NCBI GenBank assembly: GCA_045656145.1
Contig: JAZOQP010000024.1
Span: 26,283-90,282 of the forward strand
Direction of reading: 5' to 3'
From: SIG565 sp045656145
Lineage (GTDB): Bacteria; Bacillota; Clostridia; Oscillospirales; Acutalibacteraceae
DNA length: 64,000 nucleotides
The notes under the pieces were generated by a model. That model did no database searches. It was given only the letters and a program-made list of their open reading frames with translations, and was not told the DNA's origin. Positions 34,371-43,496 of the stretch are shown here, piece after piece. The translations under genes and the position numbers were made by a program. Positions within the stretch are counted from its first letter, which is position 1; each line of letters opens with the position of its first letter.

Positions 34371-35189
34371 ATGATTACAAATACAAATATAAACACATTT
34401 GACCTATTCTCTTTAAAGGGAAAGGTGGCGCTTATAACAGGCGGTCGCGCTATGTATGGTAAAGGCTGTACCGTGGCTCTTGTGGATGCGGGTGCTAAGG
34501 TTTATCTTGCAAGCCATTCGGTTGAATCGGCTCAGGAATATGTAAAGGAATTAAGAGAGCGTGGCGGCGATGTTGAGGCTATCGCTTTCGATCAATGTGA
34601 TGTTAAGAGCATTGATGCCATGATAGAAAAGGTTGTTGAGAAGGAAGGCAGAATTGATGTTTTCGTTCATTGCAGTCGTATAATTCCTCATGGAACAGGG
34701 GTCGGCTGGTATCAGGATGAAGAACAACTTACCGCCGATGTTGATGTAAACTCCGCCGCTTCGTTATATATGACAAGCGCTGTTGGCGAGCAGATGATTA
34801 AGCAGCGCTCGGGCTCTATTGTAACCTTTGGATCAATGATGGGTCTTATCGGCGTTGAAAAGCATAATTATGATGGCGAGCCCGGTATGGGAGATGGCGC
34901 TTACGGACACGCGTATGCACTTTCGAAATCAGGTCTTACCGCATGGGTGCGCCATGCTGCAAGTTATTATGGTCAGTATGGGGTTAGAATTAATGCTGTA
35001 TGTCCGGGTGGACTTGAATCCGACCGCACACCGCCGCTTTTCAAAGAGAATTACAGCAAGCATACCCAGTTAGGTCGCCTTGCCAACGGCAACGATATTA
35101 AGGGACCGGTTCTCTTCTTGGCTTCGGATGCTTCGCAGTATATCACAGGTCTTAGCATTCCGGTTGACGGCGGTTATACCTGCATTTAA
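34371..35189 (+). CDS. Short-chain dehydrogenase, gluconate/3-oxoacyl reductase-like
   Basis: This 272-residue classical-type SDR has LITGGRAMYGKG as nucleotide loop (one residue longer than the usual TGxxxGxG), GSMMGLIG with the catalytic Ser, YALSK with the catalytic Tyr and Lys, and CPGG after strand 6. The end ITGLSIPVDGGYTCI matches gluconate 5-dehydrogenase and related sugar-acid or ketoacyl reductases. The substrate is not known. It forms a two-gene operon with the degenerate SDR, has GAGGAGGG upstream, and is followed by a terminator. Confidence 0.85.
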   Translation: MITNTNINTFDLFSLKGKVALITGGRAMYGKGCTVALVDAGAKVYLASHSVESAQEYVKELRERGGDVEAIAFDQCDVKSIDAMIEKVVEKEGRIDVFVHCSRIIPHGTGVGWYQDEEQLTADVDVNSAASLYMTSAVGEQMIKQRSGSIVTFGSMMGLIGVEKHNYDGEPGMGDGAYGHAYALSKSGLTAWVRHAASYYGQYGVRINAVCPGGLESDRTPPLFKENYSKHTQLGRLANGNDIKGPVLFLASDASQYITGLSIPVDGGYTCI

Positions 35190-35200
35190 AAAAATAAGCA

Positions 35201-35224
35201 AAAGAGGTGTGAAAACACCTCTTT
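35201..35224 (+). terminator. Terminator after the SDR pair
   Basis: AAAGAGGTGT, GAAA loop, ACACCTCTTT, then a T run. Confidence 0.88.
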
Positions 35225-35262
35225 TTTCTTTTAAAATTAAGCAAAATTTAACAATTTTGCTC

Positions 35263-35291
35263 TTGCAGTTAATATATTAAAGAGTTATAAT
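35263..35291 (+). promoter_or_regulatory. Promoter of the ABC exporter operon
   Basis: TTGCAG (35263-35268), a 17-nt spacer and a perfect TATAAT (35286-35291). A second TATAAT follows a few bases later. Confidence 0.75.
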
Positions 35292-35337
35292 ATTATAATG
35301 TAAAAATGCAAAAATGCAAGTAAAGGAAGAGACCAAA

Positions 35338-37095
35338 TTGTTTAAAAAACTTTTAGGTAGTGTAAGGGAAAACAAAACGCCAACCTTTATAACACTTGTG
35401 CTGATTATCGGCGAGGTTATTCTCGAGTGTTTTATTCCGCTGCTCACTGCCGACCTTATTAACAAAATCTACGCAAGCGTTGATGCGGGCGGAGAGGGAA
35501 TGTCGACCGTTTTAAGAATGGGAATTCTATTGGTTGTTATGGCGGTTTGCTCATTAGCCTGCGGCGGACTTGCGGGTTTTACCTGCGCTAAGGCTTCATC
35601 AGGCTTTGCGAAGAATCTTCGCCATGATGTATTTGCAAAAATTCAGGATTTTTCATTCCATAATATTGATAAGTTTTCATCATCCTCGCTTGTAACCCGT
35701 CTTACAACCGATATTGCCAATGTTCAAATGTCATATATGATGCTAATAAGAATAGCCATCAGAAGCCCGTTGATGCTTGTTTTCTCAAGCATTATGGCAT
35801 ATAGAATGGGCGGTGCATTGGCAGGCTCCTTTGTGGTTGTTGTGCCGGTGTTGGCCATAGGACTTTTCCTTGTGGGCAAAAAGGCAATGCCTGCATTCAG
35901 AAGAGTCTTCAAGAAGTATGATAAACTTAACGAATCTATCGAAGAAAATGTTCGCGCAATGCGAGTTGTAAAGGGCTTTTCAAGAGAGGATTATGAGAAG
36001 CAAAAGTTTGCTGTTGCGGCAGATGAAATCTGCAAAGATTTTACCAAGGCCGAAAGAATTGTGGCTTTTAACCAACCTCTTATGCAGTTGTGCCTTTATT
36101 TTAATATGGCATTTGTGTTAATTGTTGGCTCAAAAATTATTATTAGCACAAAGGCTGCGGCTATTGATGTTGGTCAGTTATCTGCAATGCTAACCTATGG
36201 AATGCAAATCCTAATGTCGCTTATGATGCTTTCAATGATTTATGTAACACTCACAATTTCACTTGAATCAATGAGAAGAATAAGCGAGGTGCTTTCCGAA
36301 GAGCCGACTATTGTAAACCCCGAAAATGCCGAAACGATGGTGCTTGATGGCTCAATAGATTTCAATAATGTAAGCTTTAAATATAGCGAGAATGCTCAAC
36401 TTGAAGCATTAAATGATATTGATATTCATATAAAATCGGGTATGACCGTTGGTATTATCGGCGGTACAGGTACCGGTAAAACCACCCTTGTTCAGCTTAT
36501 TTGCCGCCTTTATGATGTAACAAGCGGCAGTGTGTGTGTAGGCGGCAAGGATGTTCGCGAGTATGATATTGATGCTCTTCGCAGCGCCGTTTCCTATGTT
36601 TTGCAGAAAAACCTTATCTTTTCGGGCACCATTGCAGAAAATCTTCGTTGGGGTAATGAAAACGCAACCGATGAGGAATTGGTAGAGGCTTGTAAATTAG
36701 CTCAGGCAGATGAATTTATAACAACCTTCCCTGATGGATACGAAACAAAAATTGAGCAGGGTGGTACGAATGTATCAGGCGGTCAGAAGCAGCGTCTTTG
36801 CATAGCGCGTGCACTTCTTAAAAAGCCGAAAATTCTTATCCTTGATGACTCCACAAGTGCGGTTGATACCAAGACCGATGCATTAATCCGAGCAGGATTT
36901 AAAAAGTATATCCCCGAAACCACAAAAATTATTATTGCGCAGCGTATTTCTTCGGTGGAGGATGCCGATATGATAATCGTTATGGATGGCGGTAGAGTTT
37001 CGGCGGTAGGAAATCATAAGGAATTGCTTGAAACCTCCGAAATTTATAGAGAGGTTTATGAACAGCAAACGAACGGGGGGGATGACAATGAGTAG
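35338..37095 (+). CDS. ABC exporter half-transporter, degenerate-site subunit
   Basis: The protein has six membrane spans and an ATPase domain: Walker A GGTGTGKTT near residue 374, signature VSGGQKQR, Walker B LILDDSTSAVD. The catalytic Glu after Walker B is Asp and the H-loop reads IAQRISS instead of IAHR, as in the degenerate half of heterodimeric multidrug-type exporters. TTG is taken as start because AAAGGAAG lies ahead of it. The ATG at 35314 has no ribosome-binding site. It overlaps the second subunit by 8 nt. The cargo is unknown. Confidence 0.88.
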   Translation: MFKKLLGSVRENKTPTFITLVLIIGEVILECFIPLLTADLINKIYASVDAGGEGMSTVLRMGILLVVMAVCSLACGGLAGFTCAKASSGFAKNLRHDVFAKIQDFSFHNIDKFSSSSLVTRLTTDIANVQMSYMMLIRIAIRSPLMLVFSSIMAYRMGGALAGSFVVVVPVLAIGLFLVGKKAMPAFRRVFKKYDKLNESIEENVRAMRVVKGFSREDYEKQKFAVAADEICKDFTKAERIVAFNQPLMQLCLYFNMAFVLIVGSKIIISTKAAAIDVGQLSAMLTYGMQILMSLMMLSMIYVTLTISLESMRRISEVLSEEPTIVNPENAETMVLDGSIDFNNVSFKYSENAQLEALNDIDIHIKSGMTVGIIGGTGTGKTTLVQLICRLYDVTSGSVCVGGKDVREYDIDALRSAVSYVLQKNLIFSGTIAENLRWGNENATDEELVEACKLAQADEFITTFPDGYETKIEQGGTNVSGGQKQRLCIARALLKKPKILILDDSTSAVDTKTDALIRAGFKKYIPETTKIIIAQRISSVEDADMIIVMDGGRVSAVGNHKELLETSEIYREVYEQQTNGGDDNE

Positions 37096-39004
37096 AATGG
37101 CAGTCCCCAAAGGACCAATGGGTAAGGCTAAAAAAGGAACACTTCCAAGAGTTATTAAAATGCTCTTTAAGTTTTATCCCGTTTTAGCTCCCCTAACCGC
37201 CGCTTGCATTCTCTTTGCGGCATTCACAGCATCCCTCCCACCCGTATTTATGCAGAAGGTAATCGAAGCCATTACCGAATGGAGTAAATCGGGCGACTGG
37301 GCGAGCGCATCAAAGATAATAATACCAAGGGTGCTAACCTTAGTTTCGTTTTATTTGGTATCAATTTGTGCCATTGTAACACAGACTCAGTTAATGGCTT
37401 ATATGACCCACGGATTTTTAAACAAAATGCGTCAGTCGGCGTTTAACGGAATGCAAAATCTTCCGATTAAATATTTTGATACAAATAAACACGGCGATAT
37501 TATGAGTGTTTATACAAACGATATAGATACCCTTCGCCAGCTTGTATCTCAGGCGCTCCCGAGCCTTTTGCAGTCGGCAACCATTGTAACCTGTGTGTTG
37601 GGCGTAATGCTTTGGTTTAGCGCTCTTATGACACTGGTTGTTTTGGTGGGAGTTATTCTCATGGCATTCGTTTCCAAGAAAATTGGCGGCGGAAGCGCTA
37701 AATACTTTATGCGTCAGCAGCGTTCTCTGGGTGCTACCGAAGGCTTTATTCAGGAAATGATGAATGGCCAAAAGGTTGTTAAGGTTTTCTCGCACGAAGA
37801 GAAGTGCAAAGAGGACTTTGATAAAATTAATAATCAGCTTTACGAGGATGCTTGGCGTGCCCACGCCTATGCCAACACTTTAGGCCCCATTATTCAGAAT
37901 ATCGGCAATGTGCTTTATGTTTTGGTAGCGGTGGTTGGCGGAACATTCCTACTTTGTGATGTTAAAAACTTTAGTCTTTCGGGTATGGCTTTTGAAATAA
38001 GTATTATCATACCGTTTCTTAATATGGCGAAGCAGTTTACGGGTAATATCAACCAGTTATCCCAACAAATCAATGCGATTGTTATGGGTATGGCGGGCGC
38101 ATCGCGTATATTTGAGCTTATAGATGCGAAGCCTGAGGTGGATGATGGATATGTAACCCTCGTTAATGCCGAAGTTGATGAAAACGGAAATATTACCGAA
38201 ACCGAAAAGAGAACAGGCAAATGGGCTTGGAAGCATCCCCATCAGGATGGAAGCCTTACCTACACCTTGCTTCGCGGCGATGTAAGAATGGTGGATGTTG
38301 ACTTTGGTTATGTGGAGGGCAAGGATGTTCTTCATAATGTATCGGTTTATGCAGAGCCCGGTCAGCAGGTTGCATTTGTAGGCGCAACGGGTGCGGGCAA
38401 AACCACCATCACTAATCTTATTAACCGATTTTATGATATTGCTGATGGTAAAATCAGATATGATGGAATAAACATTAACAAAATAAAGAAATCTGATTTA
38501 AGGCGAAGCCTTGGCATAGTTCTTCAGGAAACCAACCTCTTTACAGGCACGGTTATGGATAACATAAGATATGGTAACCTTGATGCTACAGATGAAGAAT
38601 GTATCGCCGCGGCAAAGCTTTCGGGTGCTGATAGCTTTATAGTTCGTCTTCCTGATGGCTATAACACAATGCTTTCAAACAACGGCTCAAACCTTTCTCA
38701 AGGTCAGCGCCAATTAATTGCAATAGCAAGAGCCGCCGTTGCCGACCCGCCCGTTATGATACTTGATGAAGCAACCTCTTCTATCGATACGAGAACCGAG
38801 CTTATTGTTCAAAGAGGTATGGATAAATTGATGGAGGGCAGAACGGTATTTGTAATTGCCCACCGCTTATCAACGGTTAAGAATTCCGATGTTATAATGG
38901 TGCTTGATAAGGGAAGAATCATTGAGCGCGGAAACCATGAAAAATTAATTGCCGAAAAGGGTGTTTATTATAGGCTCTACACCGGCGCATTCGAACTTGA
39001 ATAA
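37088..39004 (+). CDS. ABC exporter half-transporter, catalytic subunit
   Basis: The 638-residue partner has six spans, Walker A GATGAGKTT near residue 432, Walker B MILDEATSSID with its Glu, and H-loop VIAHRLSTV. The signature is LSQGQRQL, weaker than LSGGQ. With the first subunit this gives one full and one impaired ATP site, the rule for BmrCD- or TM287/288-like heterodimers. An inserted segment of about 45 residues (VTLVNAEVDENGNITETEKRT) lies before the ATPase domain, as in that family. The start ATG has GGGGGG ahead and overlaps the first gene. Confidence 0.9.
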   Translation: MSRMAVPKGPMGKAKKGTLPRVIKMLFKFYPVLAPLTAACILFAAFTASLPPVFMQKVIEAITEWSKSGDWASASKIIIPRVLTLVSFYLVSICAIVTQTQLMAYMTHGFLNKMRQSAFNGMQNLPIKYFDTNKHGDIMSVYTNDIDTLRQLVSQALPSLLQSATIVTCVLGVMLWFSALMTLVVLVGVILMAFVSKKIGGGSAKYFMRQQRSLGATEGFIQEMMNGQKVVKVFSHEEKCKEDFDKINNQLYEDAWRAHAYANTLGPIIQNIGNVLYVLVAVVGGTFLLCDVKNFSLSGMAFEISIIIPFLNMAKQFTGNINQLSQQINAIVMGMAGASRIFELIDAKPEVDDGYVTLVNAEVDENGNITETEKRTGKWAWKHPHQDGSLTYTLLRGDVRMVDVDFGYVEGKDVLHNVSVYAEPGQQVAFVGATGAGKTTITNLINRFYDIADGKIRYDGININKIKKSDLRRSLGIVLQETNLFTGTVMDNIRYGNLDATDEECIAAAKLSGADSFIVRLPDGYNTMLSNNGSNLSQGQRQLIAIARAAVADPPVMILDEATSSIDTRTELIVQRGMDKLMEGRTVFVIAHRLSTVKNSDVIMVLDKGRIIERGNHEKLIAEKGVYYRLYTGAFELE

Positions 39005-39009
39005 AATTA

Positions 39010-39043
39010 AAAGGAGTAGATACTTTTCGGTATCTACTCCTTT
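39010..39043. terminator. Bidirectional terminator between the ABC exporter and ACT genes
   Basis: AAAGGAGTAGATAC and GTATCTACTCCTTT form a 14-bp stem between two converging genes, with A and T runs on both sides. Confidence 0.88.
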
Positions 39044-39047
39044 ATTT

Positions 39048-39479
39048 TTATAGTTTATCAACGTCTTTATCGGTTATAAGGTGGAAGCCTGCATCCTCAA
39101 GCACCTTTTCTGCCGCAGCATTATCGGCAACTCGAAGAACAACATAGGCGTGTTTTTCGGTTCTTGCCATGAAGGCGTAAAGGTATTCAAGGTTAACTCC
39201 GTTATCATCAAGAACCTGAAGAGCCTTTGAGAGTTTTCCCGGCGCATCGCCGATTTTAACACCAACAACCTCGGTTACCTTAATTAAGAAGCCTAATTCC
39301 TCAAGCATTTCGGTAGCGGTTTCGGTATCGTTTACGATTAGTCTTAAAATTCCGAATTCTTCGGTGTCGGCAATGGATAAGGCGCGGATATTAATTTCGC
39401 TTTTAGCCAACGCATCGGTAATGCTAACGAGAGCACCCTGCCTGTTTTCAACAAATATATTAAGTTGTTTTAATGACAT
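39048..39479 (-). CDS. Tandem ACT-domain protein
   Basis: The 143 residues form two ACT domains: LNIFVENRQGALVSITDALAK at the start and GVKIGDAPGKLSKALQVLDDNGVN near residue 75. ACT domains bind amino acids and regulate enzymes. This gene follows the phenylacetate-CoA ligase after 18 nt in the Phe T-box operon, so it probably senses Phe or a related aromatic amino acid. That is inferred from context. The ligand cannot be read from the sequence. This paaK-ACT pairing is common in anaerobes. Confidence 0.9.
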   Translation of the reverse strand: MSLKQLNIFVENRQGALVSITDALAKSEINIRALSIADTEEFGILRLIVNDTETATEMLEELGFLIKVTEVVGVKIGDAPGKLSKALQVLDDNGVNLEYLYAFMARTEKHAYVVLRVADNAAAEKVLEDAGFHLITDKDVDKL

Positions 39480-39497
39480 AGTTCTATCCTCCCAAAA

Positions 39498-40808
39498 TTA
39501 ATCGTGAAGCTTGCGCTTATCTATAATTCTTACCGCCTTGCCTTCGCTTCTAACAATGCTCTTCGGAGCAACGAGATGAACGGCGGGGTTAATGCCAAGC
39601 ATAGTTTTAAGCGCATTTGCAAGAGATTTTTCAAGCGCGGTAATGGTGCTAACGGTATCTGAGAAATGCTCGGGCGACATTTCAACATTAACATCGAATG
39701 TGTCATTGTTGCCAACGCGGTCGAGAACAATCTGATAGTTAGGCTGATAGCCCTCTTTTAAAAGCACAGCTTCTATCTGGCTCGGGAATACATTAACGCC
39801 GCGGATAATCATCATATCATCACTTCTGCCCATCGGTTTTGACATCTTAATAAGGGTTCTTCCGCAGGAACATTTTTTGCGCGAGAGAACGCAGATATCA
39901 CGGGTGCGGTAGCGAAGAAGTGGGAATGCCTCTTTATCGAGGGCTGTGAAAACAAGCTCACCCTTTTCACCCTCGGGGAGAACTTCGCCTGTATCGGGGT
40001 CGATAATCTCGGCTAGGAAGTGGTCTTCGTTAATATGCATACCAGTCTGCTCTTCGCATTCAAATGCAACGCCGGGGCCCGAAGTTTCGGTAAGACCATA
40101 GATATCATAGGCTTTAATACCGAGAGTTTTTTCGATATTTTCGCGCATCTCCTGTGTCCAAGGCTCTGCACCGAAAATGCCGGCTTTTAGGGGTATTGTA
40201 TCGGCGGTGTATCCCTGTTCTGTTAGAGATTCGCCCATATAAGCCGCGTATGATGGAGTGCAGCAGAGAATAGTTGCATTAAGGTCCATCATAAACTGAA
40301 TTTGCCTTTCGGTGTTACCTGAGGACATAGGAAGTGTTAAGCAACCAACCTTATGCGAGCCGCCGTGAAGTCCTGCGCCGCCTGTGAAAAGACCATATCC
40401 ATAGGCCACCTGGCAAATATCCTCTTTTGAGCCGCCAACCGCAACAATTGCTCTGGCGCAGCAGTCTTCCCATAAATCAACATCCTTTTGGGTATAGAAA
40501 GCAACAACTCTTTTACCTGTTGTTCCCGAGGTTGAGTGAATTCTAACACACTCATCAAGCGGTTTTCCAAGAAGACCATAAGGATAGGCATCGCGAAGGT
40601 CTGCTTTTGTTAAGAATGGGAGCTTATGAAGATCCTCAATTCCCTTAATATCTTCGGGTTTAACACCCTTTTCATCCATTAAGTTGCGGTAGTACTCTAC
40701 GTTTTCGTAAACGTGCTTTACCTGTTTTACAAGCTTTTCCGATTGAAGTTTTTTCATTTCTTCTACCGGCATTGTTTCGAGTTGCTTTTGATAGTATTGT
40801 TTTTCCAT
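39498..40808 (-). CDS. paaK: Phenylacetate-CoA ligase (arylacetate-CoA ligase)
   Basis: PaaK activates phenylacetate (or indole- or hydroxyphenylacetate) to the CoA thioester with ATP. The AMP-binding motif HSTSGTTGKR lies near residue 91, YGLTETSGPG near 237, LRYRTRD near 300, and the C-terminal domain has GRSDDMMIIRGVNVFPSQIE, here shortened in reading to its ends GRSDD and GVNVFPSQ. The length is 436 residues. AAAGGATG precedes the ATG. Control by a phenylalanine T-box favours a biosynthetic role, toward Phe, over phenylacetate breakdown. Confidence 0.93.
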   Translation of the reverse strand: MEKQYYQKQLETMPVEEMKKLQSEKLVKQVKHVYENVEYYRNLMDEKGVKPEDIKGIEDLHKLPFLTKADLRDAYPYGLLGKPLDECVRIHSTSGTTGKRVVAFYTQKDVDLWEDCCARAIVAVGGSKEDICQVAYGYGLFTGGAGLHGGSHKVGCLTLPMSSGNTERQIQFMMDLNATILCCTPSYAAYMGESLTEQGYTADTIPLKAGIFGAEPWTQEMRENIEKTLGIKAYDIYGLTETSGPGVAFECEEQTGMHINEDHFLAEIIDPDTGEVLPEGEKGELVFTALDKEAFPLLRYRTRDICVLSRKKCSCGRTLIKMSKPMGRSDDMMIIRGVNVFPSQIEAVLLKEGYQPNYQIVLDRVGNNDTFDVNVEMSPEHFSDTVSTITALEKSLANALKTMLGINPAVHLVAPKSIVRSEGKAVRIIDKRKLHD

Positions 40809-40862
40809 TGTAATTCCATCCTTTCTTTTGGAAATGTTTTTTGGAATTGCAGAAACAAAAAA

Positions 40863-41118
40863 GTCCTCTGCATTCCATTTGGAATGCAGAGGACGAGAAT
40901 TTCCCGTGGTACCACCTCTATTTACCGCTAAAAGCGGCCTCCGAGTGCTAACACACCCTTATCGATATAACGGTCGAACCCGTTTGGCCTACGCAGTTTT
41001 CACCTTCAACCAACAACTAATGGAAGGAATTCGCCGACTTTACATTGCTGCATCACACCTGCCGCAGCTCTCTGAAAATGATATTTTCGGGTACTGGTTT
41101 CCACTCAAACGTCTTTGA
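40863..41118 (-). promoter_or_regulatory. T-box riboswitch, phenylalanine specifier, controlling paaK-ACT
   Basis: On the minus strand Stem I has AGTA (41092-41095) and the AGAGA bulge. The specifier loop reads GAA-TTC-C, with TTC (Phe) at 41027-41029. The T-box GGTGGTACCACGGG lies at 40903-40918, and the terminator has a 14-bp stem (40863-40876 with 40881-40894) followed by T6. Uncharged tRNA-Phe should turn the operon on. This explains the 360-bp gap before paaK. Confidence 0.92.
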
Positions 41119-41125
41119 TGTTTAG

Positions 41126-41154
41126 ATTTTAACATAATGGTAGTTCGCTGTCAA
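41126..41154 (-). promoter_or_regulatory. Promoter of the Phe T-box operon
   Basis: On the minus strand a perfect TTGACA (41149-41154), a 17-nt spacer and TAAAAT (41126-41131) lie just ahead of the T-box leader and just after the iorB stop. Confidence 0.85.
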
Positions 41155-41170
41155 GTGGTTTTTGAAAATT

Positions 41171-41743
41171 TTATGAATTGAAGCCGAGCTGGAATGCGGC
41201 TTTATTCATATCAACAAATTTTGCAGGAACGGTCTTTTCAATAGCCTTAATCCAATTTTCATAAGGAATATCGAAGAGTTTTGCGGCCTTACCCATTAAA
41301 ACAATGTTAACAGCCTTAGAAGAGCCTGCTTTTTCAGCAAGAGATAGAGCATCAAGCTCCTCAACCTTAATTCCCTTTCCTGATAACTCGCCTAAAATAT
41401 TTTTAGGATATTCGGCAGCGCCGATAATAACGGGCATAGGGTCGATTTCCTGAGAGTTTACAACAATAACGCCTGTCTTTTTAAGGAAGCTTGAATATCT
41501 TGCGGCTTCTAGCTTCTCAAACGCAATAATAACATCGGCTTCGCCCTCGGTAACGATGGGAGAATAAACCTTGTTTCCAAAGCGAACATAGGTTACAACC
41601 GATCCGCCGCGCTGACTCATTCCGTGAACCTCGCTAACCTTTACATCATAGCCTTCATCTAAAAGAAGGCGGCCGAGTAATTTAGATGCGAGCAAACTTC
41701 CCTGTCCGCCAACACCAACTATCATAATATTTTTAGTATTCAT
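41171..41743 (-). CDS. iorB: Indolepyruvate:ferredoxin oxidoreductase beta subunit
   Basis: IorB is the gamma-domain-type subunit of the arylpyruvate:ferredoxin oxidoreductase. It shows the family start NIMIVGVGGQGSLLASKLLG and HGMSQRGGSVVTYVRFG near residue 40. The length is 190 residues. It follows iorA after 13 nt with AGGAGG upstream. The enzyme links arylpyruvate and aryl-CoA with reduced ferredoxin. The reductive direction would make phenylpyruvate from phenylacetyl-CoA. Confidence 0.94.
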   Translation of the reverse strand: MNTKNIMIVGVGGQGSLLASKLLGRLLLDEGYDVKVSEVHGMSQRGGSVVTYVRFGNKVYSPIVTEGEADVIIAFEKLEAARYSSFLKKTGVIVVNSQEIDPMPVIIGAAEYPKNILGELSGKGIKVEELDALSLAEKAGSSKAVNIVLMGKAAKLFDIPYENWIKAIEKTVPAKFVDMNKAAFQLGFNS

Positions 41744-41756
41744 AAAGCCAACCTCC

Positions 41757-43481
41757 TTAGTTTATAGCGTCAAAGGCGCAAAGGCCTTTACATACGCCGC
41801 AACCAACACATAAGGTGTTATCGATAACGGCCTTGCCATCCTTAAAGCTGATAGCGGGGCAACCAAGACCCATACAACGCTTGCAGGATTTACATTTATC
41901 GGCTTCTACCTTAAGAGATGGTAAAGCCTTAACACTTTTTAGAAGAACGCAAGGTCTTCTTGAAATAATAACAGATGGCTCTGCCACCGCTAATTCTTCA
42001 CGAACGGCTGCTTCACAAGCCTTTAAATCATAAGGGTCAACAACGCGAACGCGGTTAATACCGAGCGCCTTGCATAAAGCCTCTAAATCAACCTTAGCGG
42101 CAACCTCGCCCTTAATGTTATAGCCTGTTGTGGGGTTTTGCTGATGGCCTGTCATACCGGTAATGGAGTTATCAAGAATGATAACGGTTGAATTTGTTGC
42201 ATTGTAAGCAACATTAACAAGTCCTGTCATACCCGAATGCATAAATGTTGAATCGCCAATAACGGCAACCGATTTGCCTTCGCTTTCTTCTCCGCGAGCT
42301 AGGTTAAAGCCGTGGAGTCCCGAAATGGAGGCACCCATGCAGAGTGTTGAATCAAGGGCGTTAAGGGGCGGAACAGCGCCTAAGGTATAGCAACCAATAT
42401 CGCCATGAACTGTGATTTTGTTTTTCGCCAAGGTGTAGAACATACCTCTATGAGGACAGCCAGCGCACATCATTGGCGGGCGGTTTGGGATTTCGCTATC
42501 TGCCGAAATTCCAACTAATTCCTCAAGTCCTAAAGCCTTTCGGATGGTGGCTTGAGAGAATTCGCCTAAGATAGAGAAAAGCTCTTTGCCAATAACCGAA
42601 ATGCCAAGGCTTTTCACATAATTTTCAATAACGGGGTCTAATTCCTCTATAACATAGAGCTTTTTAACCTTGCTTGCAAAATCGCGAATAAGCTTTTCGG
42701 GAAGCGGATTGGGCATACCAATTTTAAGGATGCTAACGCTATCTCCCAAAGCTTCTTTAACATATAAATATGAGCAACCCGAAGTAATAACACCGATTTC
42801 TTCGGAATTAAATTCAACCTTATTATAAATGCAGTTTTCGGCAAACTCGGCAAGGTCTTTTTGCCTTTGCTCAACTATCGGATGGCGGCGAATTGCGTTA
42901 CCCGGCATCATTATGTATTTCTGCGGATTTTTTTCATAAGCCTTCACTTCGTGAATTACCTTTTCGCCCTTAGTAACGGTAGACTGCGAGTGAGCAATTC
43001 TTGTACACATACGGATAATAACGGGTGTATCAAACTTTTCAGAAAGTTCAAAAGCCGAAGCGGCGAAAGTGTAAGCCTCTTCGCTATCACTAGGCTCCAG
43101 CATAGGCACCTTTGAAGCAATGGCGTAGTGGCGAGAGTCTTGCTCATTTTGAGAAGAGTGCATAGCGGGGTCATCGGCAACGCAGATAACAAGACCGCCA
43201 TTAACACCTGTATAAGAAAGTGTGAAAAGTGGGTCGGCGGCAACGTTTAAGCCAACGTGCTTCATAGCGCAAGCCGAGCGAGCGCCTGCGAGAGATGCAC
43301 CGTAAGCCACCTCTAAAGCAACCTTTTCATTGGGTGCCCATTCGCTTTTAACCTCATCATATTTAGCTAAAAATTCGGTAATTTCGGTGGAGGGAGTTCC
43401 GGGATAACTTGAAACAACATTTAGCCCGCCATCAACAAGACCTGCGGCTAAAGCTCCATTACCTATCATTAATTCTTTCAT
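41757..43481 (-). CDS. iorA: Indolepyruvate:ferredoxin oxidoreductase alpha subunit
   Basis: IorA binds thiamine diphosphate and two [4Fe-4S] clusters. The N-terminus has GNGALAAGLVDGG and YPGTPSTEI. The TPP-binding site is GDIGCYTLGAVPP then GDSTFMHSG, and the C-terminal ferredoxin domain has CKSCKRCMGLGCP and CVGCGVCKGLCAF. The ATG giving MKELMIGNGAL is used because AAAGG lies ahead; a GTG three codons earlier overlaps that site. The length is 574 residues. It is the middle gene between the acyl-CoA ligase and iorB. Confidence 0.95.
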   Translation of the reverse strand: MKELMIGNGALAAGLVDGGLNVVSSYPGTPSTEITEFLAKYDEVKSEWAPNEKVALEVAYGASLAGARSACAMKHVGLNVAADPLFTLSYTGVNGGLVICVADDPAMHSSQNEQDSRHYAIASKVPMLEPSDSEEAYTFAASAFELSEKFDTPVIIRMCTRIAHSQSTVTKGEKVIHEVKAYEKNPQKYIMMPGNAIRRHPIVEQRQKDLAEFAENCIYNKVEFNSEEIGVITSGCSYLYVKEALGDSVSILKIGMPNPLPEKLIRDFASKVKKLYVIEELDPVIENYVKSLGISVIGKELFSILGEFSQATIRKALGLEELVGISADSEIPNRPPMMCAGCPHRGMFYTLAKNKITVHGDIGCYTLGAVPPLNALDSTLCMGASISGLHGFNLARGEESEGKSVAVIGDSTFMHSGMTGLVNVAYNATNSTVIILDNSITGMTGHQQNPTTGYNIKGEVAAKVDLEALCKALGINRVRVVDPYDLKACEAAVREELAVAEPSVIISRRPCVLLKSVKALPSLKVEADKCKSCKRCMGLGCPAISFKDGKAVIDNTLCVGCGVCKGLCAFDAIN

Positions 43482-43496
43482 AGAAAACACCTTTCA

